Shown here: one piece after another, positions 15,088-24,099 of the stretch | Numbering within the stretch: position 1 is the first letter of the stretch | Layout: the number at the start of each line of letters is the position of its first letter | DNA from: Lentisphaerota bacterium | Lineage (GTDB): Bacteria > Verrucomicrobiota > Lentisphaeria > Victivallales > Victivallaceae | Direction: 5' to 3' | Length of the DNA stretch: 37,090 nt | Assembly: GCA_015061545.1 (NCBI GenBank) | Contig: SUWJ01000022.1 | Location: forward strand, 1 to 37,090 | Translations under genes and position numbers: made by a program | The notes under the pieces: model-generated | What the model was told of the DNA's origin: nothing | Databases searched by the model: none | The model's input: the letters and a program-made list of their open reading frames with translations, nothing else

Positions 15088-16632
15088 ATGGAAGAAAAAA
15101 TGTTTTGTTTTCAATGTCAGGAAGCGTGCAAAAACAGCGGCTGCACTCTGGCAGGAATGTGCGGCAAAAAGGCGGAAACTGCCAATTTGATGGATGAACT
15201 GCTCAGACAGCTCAAGTTGATAGCCATCAGCCGGGAGCCGGATATGGAACTGGGCCGCTTTATCGCCCGATCGCTTTTTATGACCGTTACCAATGCCAAT
15301 TTTGACAATGCTGCGCTGGATAAACAGCTCAAGCAGGCAATCGCCATGACGGGCAATACGGCAGTTGAACTGCCGGTGGGGATTCTGGCGTGTCAGAACG
15401 AGGATATCCGATCTTTGCGCGAGCTGCTTACTTACGGTGTCAAAGGTATTGCCGCTTATGCCGAACACGCCGCGGTGCTGGGTAAAGAAGATATGGCAAT
15501 TTACCGCTTTTTCTTCAAGGCGCTGCAAACTGCAGCGGTCAGCGAAAATGCCGATGAGCTGCTGGCGGTGATTCTGGAAGCCGGGGAAGTGGCGGTAAAA
15601 ACAATGGCATTGCTGGACAGCGCCAATACCGGAACTTTCGGCAATCCGCAGATAACCGCAGTTAAAACCGGGGTCGGTAACCGCCCGGGAATTTTGGTTT
15701 CGGGGCACGATCTGCTGGATCTTAAAGAGCTGTTGGAACAGAGTAAAGATGATAATATCGATATTTACACCCACAGCGAAATGCTGCCTGCTCACTATTA
15801 CCCCGAATTGAAAAAATATCCGCATTTGTACGGCAACTACGGCAACGCATGGCACTTGCAGAGCAGGGAATTTGCTGCATTCAACGGGCCGATTCTGATG
15901 ACGACCAACTGCATTACTCCCGTGCAGGAGTCTTACCGCAACCGTATTTTTACTACGGGCATGGCTGGATATACGGGAATACCGCATATTGCGGATCGTG
16001 AAAAAGGCGGGATGAAAGATTTTTCTGCCATCATTGAGCTGGCAAAAAAATGTCCGCCGCCGGAAAAACTTGAAGACGGCACGATCGTGGGCGGCTTTGC
16101 CCATGCTCAGGTCTTGGCGCTGGCCGATCAGGTTGTATCGGCAGTTAAATCCGGGGCGATCAAGCGTTTTGTGGTCATGGCCGGCTGCGACGGCAGGCAA
16201 AAGGAACGGCAGTACTACTCCGACGTGGCGGAAAATCTGCCCGCAGATACCGTTATTCTTACTGCCGGCTGCGCCAAATACCGCTATAACAAACTGGTCA
16301 CCGGCGATATCAACGGTATTCCGCGGGTACTGGATGCCGGTCAGTGCAACGACTGCTACTCGCTGGCGGTAATTGCATTGAAACTCAAGGAGATCTTCAA
16401 TGTTCAGGATATCAATGATCTGCCCATATCCTTCGATATATCGTGGTACGAACAGAAAGCAGTAGCCGTACTGCTGGCGCTACTGCATCTGGGATTCAAA
16501 AATCTCCGTCTGGGGCCCACGCTGCCGGCATTCCTTTCGCCCAACGTGGCGGGAATTCTGGTCAATGCCTTTGATATCAAAGGTATAAGCGATTGTCAAA
16601 GCGATATCGCCGCTATGATGGTTGGCAAATAA
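15088..16632 (+). CDS. hcp: Hydroxylamine reductase / hybrid-cluster protein Hcp
   Basis: Cytosolic iron-sulfur enzyme of 514 residues that handles nitric oxide or hydroxylamine in anaerobes. The N-terminal cluster motif is [20 protein letters not shown] (Cx2Cx8Cx5C), the spacing of strict-anaerobe Hcp rather than the wider spacing in enterics. Hybrid-cluster ligands appear later as [44 protein letters not shown] and [10 protein letters not shown], with the final glutamate region near residue 440-460. aggaggttgtt before the ATG is an excellent Shine-Dalgarno. The gene follows tetR and ends with a strong hairpin. No hcr-like reductase is next to it. Confidence 0.96.
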   Translation: MEEKMFCFQCQEACKNSGCTLAGMCGKKAETANLMDELLRQLKLIAISREPDMELGRFIARSLFMTVTNANFDNAALDKQLKQAIAMTGNTAVELPVGILACQNEDIRSLRELLTYGVKGIAAYAEHAAVLGKEDMAIYRFFFKALQTAAVSENADELLAVILEAGEVAVKTMALLDSANTGTFGNPQITAVKTGVGNRPGILVSGHDLLDLKELLEQSKDDNIDIYTHSEMLPAHYYPELKKYPHLYGNYGNAWHLQSREFAAFNGPILMTTNCITPVQESYRNRIFTTGMAGYTGIPHIADREKGGMKDFSAIIELAKKCPPPEKLEDGTIVGGFAHAQVLALADQVVSAVKSGAIKRFVVMAGCDGRQKERQYYSDVAENLPADTVILTAGCAKYRYNKLVTGDINGIPRVLDAGQCNDCYSLAVIALKLKEIFNVQDINDLPISFDISWYEQKAVAVLLALLHLGFKNLRLGPTLPAFLSPNVAGILVNAFDIKGISDCQSDIAAMMVGK

Positions 16633-16650
16633 AAAATCTGCATTGCAACC

Positions 16651-16694
16651 GGCGGCAGCAAATCAGGTTCAATACTGATGCTGCCGCCTTGTTT
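16651..16694. terminator. Bidirectional terminator between hcp and rpoN
   Basis: ggcggcagca (16651-16660) pairs with tgctgccgcc (16679-16688), extended inward by atcag/ctgat, and ttgttt follows on +. It separates two convergent genes and could act on both. Confidence 0.75.
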
Positions 16695-16717
16695 ATTGCC
16701 GGTAACGCTGCGGCGGG

Positions 16718-18181
16718 TCAATGGCGGCGGCGCAGATTGGTCGGGGCTATATTCATGCTTTCGCGGTATTTCGCCACGGTACGGCGTGCCACATCCAGAC
16801 CGTGTTCAGATAATTTCTGACTTATTTTCTGGTCGGAGAGCGGTTTGCGGGGATCTTCCTCATCAATAAAACTCTGTATGAGCGCTTTGACTCCGCGGCT
16901 GGAAATATCTTCGCCGTCAGCATTTTTATATCCGCCCGAAAAGAAAAAACGGTACTCCTTGAGCCCCTGTGGTGTATCCAGATATTTTCCTGCCACAGCG
17001 CGGCTGACCGTGGTTTCGTGCAGATCAAGTTCCTTTGCCACTTCCTGCATGGTCATCGGCTGCAGAAAAGCAATGCCGCGGCGGAAGAAATCCGCCTGTT
17101 TGCGGGCAATGACCTGCGTTATTCTGGTAAGGGTGTCCTGCCGCGATTCCATGGCGCGGAGCAGGTTTTCCGCATTGGCGAGTTTTTCCTGCAAATATTG
17201 TCGGGTATCTGCGGGCGTTTCGGGATTTTCCAGCAGCTTGATATAGCTGCCCACCAGACCGAGTTTGGGCAGATACTGTTCGCGGGTGCTTACCAGCAAC
17301 TCGCCGTTGACCAGCTCGATGGACATTTCGGGCGCGGCAATCACATTGCTGCTGCTGTTGCCCAGACCCGCCGCGGGAATAACATTGAGTTTTTTCAAAT
17401 CCGACAGCATGGCGTAGATCTCTTCGATATCAACATTCATGGCTCTGGCGATTTGCGGCAGTTTGTTGCGCTCCAGCTCCGTTTGATAACATTCCAGCAG
17501 CGTGTAGATGCGCTCGTTGGGGTAATGCTGGCGCCTGAGCTGCAATATCAGTGATTCGGCTCCGTTTCTGGCTCCGATCCCGGGCGGATCAAAACTTTGA
17601 ACCAGCTTGATCGCCGCATCGACTTCCGGCAGCGTCAAATCGCCAGCCATAGCTATATCGGCAGGGTGGGTAGTCAGAAAACCCTGCTCATCCAGACTGC
17701 CGATGACCAGCTCCGCCGCCGCTTTCTCTTTCGGGGTGACCTGACAGTAATCCAGCTGCTCGGTAAGCATATCCACCAGCGTAGGCGCAGCAGTCAGATT
17801 GTTGAATACAAAATCGCTGCGTTTGCGGTGTTCGGCAACTTCGTCGAAAGAAAGATTGTAGTCATCGGCAGCGGAGTCTTCCCAGATATTCTGCAAATTT
17901 TCCAGCAGCGGAAAATCCTCCCGGTCGCCTTCAAATTCGCTGACACTCAGGTTATTGCTTTCTTCGGCGGCGGCGCCGATGGGATCGCCGGCAAGTTCTT
18001 CGCTGCCGGGAGAGATTATTTCCAGCAGCGGATTATTTTCCAGTTCTGTTGCCAGCACCCTTGCCAGCTCCTGCAGCGGAGCGGCAAGAATGTTCAAACT
18101 TTGCAGCTGGGCAGCAGTAAGCTGTTGACTTATTTGCTGTAATTGACCAACTGCGGGGTTGATGGCAAGCTGATTTTCCAT
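16718..18181 (-). CDS. rpoN: RNA polymerase sigma-54 factor
   Basis: Alternative sigma factor needing enhancer-binding ATPases. Translation from the ATG at 18181 gives 487 residues beginning MENQLAINPAVGQLQQISQQ, the Gln-rich region I that contacts activators. An upstream in-frame extension to 18379 overlaps the divergent promoter region and has no family look. An acidic region II follows (about residues 50-115). The C-terminal DNA-binding part holds the helix-turn-helix LQPMTMQEVAKELDLHETTV and the diagnostic RpoN box ARRTVAKYRE close to the end (RESMNIAPTNLRRRH). It converges with hcp and diverges from the nuclease gene. No sigma-54 activator gene is in the window, and no ribosome binding site is obvious. 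Confidence 0.97.
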   Translation of the reverse strand: MENQLAINPAVGQLQQISQQLTAAQLQSLNILAAPLQELARVLATELENNPLLEIISPGSEELAGDPIGAAAEESNNLSVSEFEGDREDFPLLENLQNIWEDSAADDYNLSFDEVAEHRKRSDFVFNNLTAAPTLVDMLTEQLDYCQVTPKEKAAAELVIGSLDEQGFLTTHPADIAMAGDLTLPEVDAAIKLVQSFDPPGIGARNGAESLILQLRRQHYPNERIYTLLECYQTELERNKLPQIARAMNVDIEEIYAMLSDLKKLNVIPAAGLGNSSSNVIAAPEMSIELVNGELLVSTREQYLPKLGLVGSYIKLLENPETPADTRQYLQEKLANAENLLRAMESRQDTLTRITQVIARKQADFFRRGIAFLQPMTMQEVAKELDLHETTVSRAVAGKYLDTPQGLKEYRFFFSGGYKNADGEDISSRGVKALIQSFIDEEDPRKPLSDQKISQKLSEHGLDVARRTVAKYRESMNIAPTNLRRRH

Positions 18182-18238
18182 GAATCGTAATAAAAAAACT
18201 GTTTTTTTGTTGCGGCGGATTTGAAATATTGTAAATTT

Positions 18239-18267
18239 AATATAAATTTCCAATATAATATTGGCAA
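18239..18267 (-). promoter_or_regulatory. rpoN promoter overlapping a palindrome
   Basis: On the minus strand TTGCCA (18262-18267), 17 bases, TATATT (18239-18244). Inside it is the perfect palindrome CCAATAT-A-ATATTGG (18250-18264), centred between rpoN and the divergent nuclease gene, a possible shared operator. Confidence 0.55.
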
Positions 18268-18298
18268 ATTTTTTTTGTAAAAAAGAGGTTTTTTTATC

Positions 18299-19105
18299 TT
18301 GTACGCAGAACAGCAATGTTGTTATGGCGGTATTACTGCTCTGGGCAGCGGTTCCAGCGGCAATGCTTATGTGCTGCATTGCCCTTGCGGGAACTATCTG
18401 CTGGATGCGGGGTTTTCGCGCAAAGAACTTTGCCGCCGCATGGATTTATGCAATATCGATCCCGAGTCGATCCGCGGGGTGTTCATCAGTCACGAACATA
18501 CCGATCATGTAAAAGGCTGCCGGGTGTTTTGCGACGCTTATCAGATCCCTGCCTATGTGTCGGGCGAAACGGCAGATTATCTTTACCGGCGCAAGCTGCT
18601 GCCCGAAATGGTGGTGGAGTTTATACCCAACTGCCGTTTTATGCTGCCGGGTATGAATGTAATGCCTTTTCAGATACCTCACGATGCGCTGGATCCCGTC
18701 GGTTTTACCTTTACTTTTGACAACGATTGCCGAATTGCAGTTGCCACCGATCTGGGGTGTATGGAAAAGCATATCGCGCAGGAGTTGTACAATGCAGATA
18801 TTCTGGTGCTGGAAGCCAACTATGATTTGAAAATGCTTCTGGAGTCAGATCGTAAAAATTCGCTCAAGCACCGCATTATGGGCCGCTCAGGCCATTTGGA
18901 TAACCGGACAACGGCGGAGAGTTTGTCCCGTTTGCTGGGGCCGCGTACCCGTTCGCTTCTGCTGGCGCATATAAGCAGCGAATGTAACGATCGCGGTTTG
19001 CTGGGCGGTTTGATCGCCGGCGAGCTGGATGCTCTGGCGCGGCAGGATATAGTTTGGCGGCTTTTGGAGCAGGATGCTCCCGATGTGGGCTGTTACGCCC
19101 TGTAA
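18299..19105 (+). CDS. Metallo-beta-lactamase-fold hydrolase, YycJ/WalJ-like
   Basis: 268 residues from a TTG start at 18299, chosen because aaaagaggt lies at proper distance and no ATG is near. The start [15 protein letters not shown] is typical of YycJ/WalJ-type proteins. The metal motif [12 protein letters not shown] (HxHxDH, about residues 62-73) follows, then [13 protein letters not shown], an Asp in VATDLGCM, and a late His in [10 protein letters not shown]. Relatives act as 5'-3' exonuclease-like enzymes or influence cell-wall signalling. The 22-base gap to the next gene makes an operon with the pseudokinase likely. Confidence 0.88.
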   Translation: MYAEQQCCYGGITALGSGSSGNAYVLHCPCGNYLLDAGFSRKELCRRMDLCNIDPESIRGVFISHEHTDHVKGCRVFCDAYQIPAYVSGETADYLYRRKLLPEMVVEFIPNCRFMLPGMNVMPFQIPHDALDPVGFTFTFDNDCRIAVATDLGCMEKHIAQELYNADILVLEANYDLKMLLESDRKNSLKHRIMGRSGHLDNRTTAESLSRLLGPRTRSLLLAHISSECNDRGLLGGLIAGELDALARQDIVWRLLEQDAPDVGCYAL

Positions 19106-19127
19106 AGCTGGAAAAAGGAGGCTGATT

Positions 19128-20120
19128 GTGGATTTGGAAAGATTGCAGAAGATAGCCGGGTCGGTTCCTCCCGTGCGGGACGAAGAAGGCAATGCTTTGG
19201 AGTTCAAGATCTATTGCCGTTATTGCGGAGTGCGGCTGGATGTGGGGAATATTCCGCCGCTGACCAAGACCCTCTGCCCGGAGTGTCATCAGCAGTTGAC
19301 CGTTCCGCAGTATTTTGCGGATATGTGGATCTACAGTTTCTGTCCGGGGGCGCGGGATAATTATGTGGCTTACGCCTATTCTCCGGTGCTGAATCGGCCG
19401 GTGGCGCTCAAGATCAGCAAAGGCGCATCTGAAACGCTCGGCGGAGTCCGACTGCTGGATTGCGCCCGCACGTTGAATATTGTGGATCATCACGGCGTGG
19501 TTCCCGTAATGGATGGCGGCGTGTGGAACGATTACGCCTATTATGTGATGCCGTGGATGGAACGCGGCACGCTGGCAGATGTGCTTAAATTGCCCGAAGA
19601 TGACCGCTTTACGGTACGGCAGACGGTGCAGCTGATGGTGCGGGTATCGCAAGCGCTGAAAACGGCTGAACAGCGCGGTTTCGGCCATTACGATATCTGT
19701 CCGGGGAATATATTGTTCAATCAGGAATGGATGGGGCATATAACCAATTTCCGCCGTCAGGATGAATACAGCGACTATACTGAAGATCTGGAACATTTGA
19801 ACCGATTTGACAATTGGCGGTATTTTTCCAACGATATTCTGACAGGGGCAACGCCTTCGGTGGATGACGATATTTTCAGTTTCGGGCTGGTGCTTTATGA
19901 GCTTCTGTCGGGCAAATTCCCTTACATAGCCGATACGCCCAGCGCTATGCTTGATGCGCGGCGGCGCACGCCTGACTGCGGCTTGCTGCGGCGCAATCCG
20001 GCGGCATCTCCGGCTATGGTCGAAATGATCCAGGCAATGCTCAGCAGTACGCCGTTTGCGCGGCCGCGTTATTCCGAAATCGTTATGACCATTGAGTCTC
20101 ATCTGGAAACCTTGTTATAA
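19128..20120 (+). CDS. Zinc-ribbon protein kinase-like protein, probable pseudokinase
   Basis: 330 residues from the GTG at 19128, which has aaaggagg upstream; longer frames run into the previous gene. A zinc ribbon (CRYC at about 29-32 and CPEC at about 49-52) precedes a protein-kinase fold. Kinase marks seen: VALKISKG with the ATP lysine (about 94), [16 protein letters not shown] hinge region, [12 protein letters not shown] in the catalytic-loop position (HRD-like with Asp and Asn, about 187), and [21 protein letters not shown] for subdomain IX. Oddities: the glycine loop is absent, and the DFG position reads TNFRRQ, so the metal-binding Asp is missing. I infer a pseudokinase or strongly altered kinase. 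It has no membrane segment. A decayed copy of its 3' end lies at 23965-24024. Confidence 0.8.
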   Translation: MDLERLQKIAGSVPPVRDEEGNALEFKIYCRYCGVRLDVGNIPPLTKTLCPECHQQLTVPQYFADMWIYSFCPGARDNYVAYAYSPVLNRPVALKISKGASETLGGVRLLDCARTLNIVDHHGVVPVMDGGVWNDYAYYVMPWMERGTLADVLKLPEDDRFTVRQTVQLMVRVSQALKTAEQRGFGHYDICPGNILFNQEWMGHITNFRRQDEYSDYTEDLEHLNRFDNWRYFSNDILTGATPSVDDDIFSFGLVLYELLSGKFPYIADTPSAMLDARRRTPDCGLLRRNPAASPAMVEMIQAMLSSTPFARPRYSEIVMTIESHLETLL

Positions 20121-20150
20121 AAGAACTGTTTCCTGACAATGTTTGCTCTG

Positions 20151-20181
20151 AAGAGAGTCTGAAAAAAGGCTCTCTTTTTTT
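20151..20181 (+). terminator. Terminator after the pseudokinase gene
   Basis: aagagag (20151-20157) and ctctctt pair with a short A-rich loop, followed by a run of T residues to 20181. It lies 30 bases after the stop. Confidence 0.8.
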
Positions 20182-20453
20182 CATTCAGAATCTTATTTAA
20201 ACTCCAGATAATCAGAATTTGAACTTGTTTGAAGAAAGGACTTATTCTTGTTTATGTAAGAGAGGAACAAGTTTTTGTGAAGATGGCTATTTTTTCATGA
20301 AAAAAGGAAGATCGGCAAGAAAACTGTCTTGAAAAATATTGAAAAAGATGTACAGTCACTAAGAAGGCAGGTGATTTGCCTGAAACTTTATTTGCAATAT
20401 TGTAGAAATAATAAAAATTTTTAAATGTGTTTGAGGCGCAATAAGGGATGAAA
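20182..20453 (+). promoter_or_regulatory. AT-rich upstream region of the glycosidase-like gene
   Basis: No gene is visible here. A possible promoter is TTGCCT (20376-20381), 16 bases, TATTGT (20398-20403). The -35 sits in a small hairpin AGGCA..TGCCT. An 8-bp inverted repeat AACTTGTT..AACAAGTT spans about 20221-20274. I do not see the TGCAAATTTGCA operators found upstream of the next large gene. Confidence 0.4.
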
Positions 20454-23400
20454 ATGAAGAAAAAATTATTGGCAATACTGTTGTTTGCCGCCTGTGCGTG
20501 GCTTTCAGCAGGGAATGTGTTTCAGGTGGAAAAAATATCTGACGGTACATTCACGATCAAACACCGCGGCAAAGTTCTTTTGCAGAATATTGCTCCGCTG
20601 GTAGTCGGAAAGGACGATAAGCTGGTTCTGAAAGAAGATTACAAAGTTCTCGCCGACGGCAGCAAAGTCTGGAACATCTGGAACGAAGAACTTGAATCAA
20701 AGTTCCGCATGGAAGTCGTTGAATTCGGCGATGGCAAAAGTGTGGAACTCTCGATTTTGGGTGACGTTCCCGCATGGCCCAAATATCCTCAGCGTCAGAT
20801 AAATATGCAAATACCGATGGCGCAGTTCAAAGATGCCCCGTACCGCGGGGTGGTCGGCCTTTCGCGCGGGCCGCACATTTTCAAAGAAGGTGTCTTTAAC
20901 GATAAGCTGCCCAAAGGTTTGCTGGATGGTCAAAAATGGCGTTTTCTGGCCATCAACGGCGGTCAGGGTAAACAAATCACCATAGACTTTGACCCCATCG
21001 GCCCTTCCAATCCCTGTTCGGGGTATCCCGCCGGATTGATCCATGGTTTTGCTTCTCCGTTTTATCAGGGCGATAACCTCACTATCGTTTGCGGAAGTGC
21101 CACCAGAAAGAATGGCGGTATGACCGGCTGCAAAGTGATCCTGCGCGAAGGCGTGGCCGAAGATTTCACCAAGATCCATGTCCTGCCGCATTACCACTAT
21201 AATCAGCATGTGACTCCGTGTTACTACGACAGCTTCGGAGCCGTAAAGACCGGCAGGATTTTCAAACATCTGGATACTGCCATGTTCGATGCCAAAGCCA
21301 TGCGCGGCTGGACTGCGGGCAAGAATCTGCGTAAAGTAACCGGTTCCGACGGTGCGCTTTACAGCCATGTGGCCGGTACCGACGGGGTTCTGAAATATGT
21401 TTTGCCAGGCAAGGGTTTGTATATATTCAACTTTTATCTGGGCAACAGCAATAAGACCGATAACAAGTTTGATCTGAGTATCAACGGCCGGAAGTATCTG
21501 GAAAAATTTTCTGTGCCTTACGGCAAGATAGCGTCGGTGAATATTCCGTTCTGGGCGCATGATGAGAATGTCGAAATCAAGTTCGATGGTGATTTTATTA
21601 TTTCCACCTTGAGTATGCAGCATTTTATCAGCGAAAAAGAAGATTTCAGCTTTTTCCGCGGATTCTGGTTCACCGAAGGTTTTGAACCTGCCAATGCTTT
21701 CCACAGCAAAGATTACCAACGTCCGCTCAAGCTGGATGCGTCTGTCAAGGTAATAAATATGCCGGTTCCGGGACAGGAAACAGCGCGTCCGCTCAAAGAA
21801 TTTTCCCGCAAGATCGACAAGGCGAATGTCCGTTCGCCCGAAATGGCGTGGAGCTGGAACGTGCAGATGACAAGCATCAACGATACCGCAGGAACACTTA
21901 ATGAGTATCATGACATCGCGCGTATGCAGCGTTTGCTTGACGAGGCTAAAAAGCGCGGCACTAATATCTTTATGCTGAGCGGTATGCACGGACGCCACGG
22001 TTTCCCCGGCCGTTTGCAGCAGCAGGCCGAAGATATCGGGCGTTTTGTGGATGCGGCGCATAAGGCCGGGATCAAGGTGATCGACCACCATGACGCGACT
22101 TTTATGGAAAACTGGGAACAGGGTTTGCGGGTAATGGCCGAGCGTTCCGGCGAAATGGCTGTTTTTGTGTCCGACTTTTCCCCCACACCGTATTTTTGTC
22201 TGGCCAATAAAGATTTTACCGAAACTTACTACAAATATCTTAAAAATCTGGTCGTAGTCAGCAAGGTAGATGGTTTGCAGATCGATGAACTTTTTTTCTA
22301 TCGTCACGGCTGTTTGTGTTTTTCCTGCCGCGAGGCTTTTGAACGCGACACCAACTGGCAGCTGCCGATGAATGAACTTGATGTGCGTCTGCGCGACCGC
22401 AAAACCATGCTGTTTAAAATATGGTTCACCTGGAAGAAAGTCACCCAGGGCAACTGGTGGGTCGGTTTGCGCGAATACATAAAAGACGTTGCTCCGGATG
22501 TGTTCCTTTCCACTTACCGTACTCATTGGGAGCAGTTGCAGAGTTTGCCGCGCCTTAATCTGCCGAGTGATTTGACGGAAGAAGCGCGCGGCATTTCCTC
22601 GTTCGGCACTGAAATTATGCCGCGCAATCCCTACTACACTTGCCGCAGTCTGATCGTCTACCGCAAGATCTACAATATGTTGTGCGTCGGCTACGATGCT
22701 CCGCCGATCTGGGCGTGGTTTTATGTTGGAGCCTGGAATGATTACTACTATTGCTGGGCATTGAGCAATATGCTCCAGCAATGCGCCATGACCGGAACAA
22801 CATTGTTGGAACGTCCCGCCGACGGAGTTGATTTCCTTGGGTTCGGCGCAAGTGCAGAAAATCCCTCCAAGATATCAATGAAGCATGCTGCCGAAGCAGC
22901 GATACTCCTTCACCCCAACAGCCGCGATTACGGCAGCGGTATGGACTATGAAAAAGATTTCGGTGGTTTTGCCCAGACTTTCCAGGGCTGCCACATACCC
23001 TACGCTATAATCGATCCGCGAGCCTTGCAGGCTGCCGGGATCATGAAGCGGTACAATGTGCTGATCGTGCCCGGGGCTTCGTGCTTGAGTGAAGCCGAAC
23101 TGAAAGTTGTCAAAGAATTTGCGGCCAACGGCGGAACTGTGATCCTGACCCCGGTGAGCGGCAGTAGCGACAACTGGGGCGAGGCGCGTAAAGTCTGGGG
23201 ATTCAAGGATATTTTCGGCTTTGAACCGCAGCAGAAGTTTCATAAACTTGATTCGATAAATCTGCCGGGTCAGGCGGCGGTCAAACTTGATCCGGAAGAA
23301 TCCGATCTGTATTACCGCTATCTCCCGCTGGATGGCAAGGTTGAGGGCGAAATTCTGCTGGAAGGCGTTGCGCTGGATGACGGCAAAAAAGTTCCGCTGG

Positions 23401-23897
23401 TTATCGGCAGAAAATATAAGAAAGGTAAATTTTACTATTGTGCGAACACTATTCACGGAGCATTTTTTGCCCGCGAGTTTCAGGTTCCAAGCAAGTATGA
23501 TATATTTTTCAACAAGCAGCTGGAAGCATTTATGCAGAAGGTGTACAGCTCCATGGCCGCTCCTGCAAAGGTGTGGAGTGTAAAAGCTCCCCGATTGGTT
23601 CTCAGCGAACTTTACCGGGACAAAGACGGCCTCTATGCGGCGCATTTTCTCAATACCACCGGGACCGAAAATGTCAAGCTGGGCGAAGTGGTTCGCGGTA
23701 TCAAAGGAGAGGTTTGGCCGGCAATCATGGAAGATGTTGTCTTTACCATGCGCGACGGCAATGTAAAAACTGCTTATGCTGTTTCGCCTGATTTTGCTGG
23801 TCGTAAAGAGCTTGAAATCAAGCACGTCGGTTCGCAGGCGGAAATTACGCTGCCCAAAGAGCTGCTCAAGGCTTACACGATTGTTTATATCAAGTAA
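20454..23897 (+). CDS. Secreted glycosidase-like protein with GATase-type C-terminal region
   Basis: 1147 residues from the ATG at 20454, preferred over 20448 because of its distance from AAGGG. The signal peptide is KKKLLAILLFAACAWLSAG. An N-terminal beta-sandwich-rich part covers roughly residues 20-450. Then comes a TIM-barrel-like part with AHKAGIKVIDHHDATF (about 530) and VDGLQIDELFFYRHGCLCFS (about 600-620), where the Glu is a candidate catalytic acid and a CxCxxC set may bind metal. After that, VLIVPGASCLSEAELKVVK and FAANGGTVILTPVSG resemble the flavodoxin/GATase-like trimerisation domain of GH42-type beta-galactosidases. I infer a glycoside hydrolase acting on an extracellular or periplasmic glycan; family and substrate are unknown. 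It is not closely linked to a transporter. Confidence 0.7.
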   Translation: MKKKLLAILLFAACAWLSAGNVFQVEKISDGTFTIKHRGKVLLQNIAPLVVGKDDKLVLKEDYKVLADGSKVWNIWNEELESKFRMEVVEFGDGKSVELSILGDVPAWPKYPQRQINMQIPMAQFKDAPYRGVVGLSRGPHIFKEGVFNDKLPKGLLDGQKWRFLAINGGQGKQITIDFDPIGPSNPCSGYPAGLIHGFASPFYQGDNLTIVCGSATRKNGGMTGCKVILREGVAEDFTKIHVLPHYHYNQHVTPCYYDSFGAVKTGRIFKHLDTAMFDAKAMRGWTAGKNLRKVTGSDGALYSHVAGTDGVLKYVLPGKGLYIFNFYLGNSNKTDNKFDLSINGRKYLEKFSVPYGKIASVNIPFWAHDENVEIKFDGDFIISTLSMQHFISEKEDFSFFRGFWFTEGFEPANAFHSKDYQRPLKLDASVKVINMPVPGQETARPLKEFSRKIDKANVRSPEMAWSWNVQMTSINDTAGTLNEYHDIARMQRLLDEAKKRGTNIFMLSGMHGRHGFPGRLQQQAEDIGRFVDAAHKAGIKVIDHHDATFMENWEQGLRVMAERSGEMAVFVSDFSPTPYFCLANKDFTETYYKYLKNLVVVSKVDGLQIDELFFYRHGCLCFSCREAFERDTNWQLPMNELDVRLRDRKTMLFKIWFTWKKVTQGNWWVGLREYIKDVAPDVFLSTYRTHWEQLQSLPRLNLPSDLTEEARGISSFGTEIMPRNPYYTCRSLIVYRKIYNMLCVGYDAPPIWAWFYVGAWNDYYYCWALSNMLQQCAMTGTTLLERPADGVDFLGFGASAENPSKISMKHAAEAAILLHPNSRDYGSGMDYEKDFGGFAQTFQGCHIPYAIIDPRALQAAGIMKRYNVLIVPGASCLSEAELKVVKEFAANGGTVILTPVSGSSDNWGEARKVWGFKDIFGFEPQQKFHKLDSINLPGQAAVKLDPEESDLYYRYLPLDGKVEGEILLEGVALDDGKKVPLVIGRKYKKGKFYYCANTIHGAFFAREFQVPSKYDIFFNKQLEAFMQKVYSSMAAPAKVWSVKAPRLVLSELYRDKDGLYAAHFLNTTGTENVKLGEVVRGIKGEVWPAIMEDVVFTMRDGNVKTAYAVSPDFAGRKELEIKHVGSQAEITLPKELLKAYTIVYIK

Positions 23898-23921
23898 GTA
23901 CAAGCGTAAAGCATTCCTGTC

Positions 23922-23978
23922 CTGAAACGGTACGGGCTGTTGCAAAACTTCAAAAAAGTTTGCAATGGCCCGTTTCAG
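23922..23978. repeat. Long hairpin with the TGTTGCAAAAC core
   Basis: acgggc..ttgcaaaact (23932 onward) pairs with the complement ending at 23973, and ctgaaacg/cgtttcag extends it outward. No T run follows on either strand, so it looks like a repeat-type palindrome more than a canonical terminator, although it lies 25 bases after the glycosidase stop. Confidence 0.5.
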
Positions 23979-24024
23979 CGAAATAGTCAGCGTCATCGAA
24001 GCGCATCTGGAAACATTGCTGTAA
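23965..24024 (+). pseudogene. Decayed 3' end of a second zinc-ribbon pseudokinase gene
   Basis: The frame reads AMARFSEIVSVIEAHLETLL then TAA at 24022-24024. The pseudokinase at 19128-20120 ends [16 protein letters not shown] and stops: 12 of the last 16 residues are the same, and the stop is at the same place. Nothing similar is found further upstream, and the nucleotide sequences differ at many third positions, so this is an old, truncated paralogue, not a fresh duplication. Confidence 0.65.
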
Positions 24025-24099
24025 ATTCCCCCCATAGCTTATGGCAGCAGAGCTTTGATTAAAAAGTATCAGGGCGGGTGTTGTATCTGGTTGGCTTGG

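Noticed and set aside
15061..16200. 379-codon minus-strand frame opposite hcp
   Set aside because: hcp is certain on the plus strand; the opposite frame has no family features.
20697..22781. 694-codon open frame on the minus strand
   Set aside because: It lies wholly opposite the glycosidase-like gene, has no ribosome binding site, and its composition (His, Gln, Phe-rich) is that of an antisense shadow.
23922..23978. Canonical terminator of the glycosidase gene
   Set aside because: The hairpin is strong, but no T run follows on either strand, so it is listed as a repeat-type palindrome.
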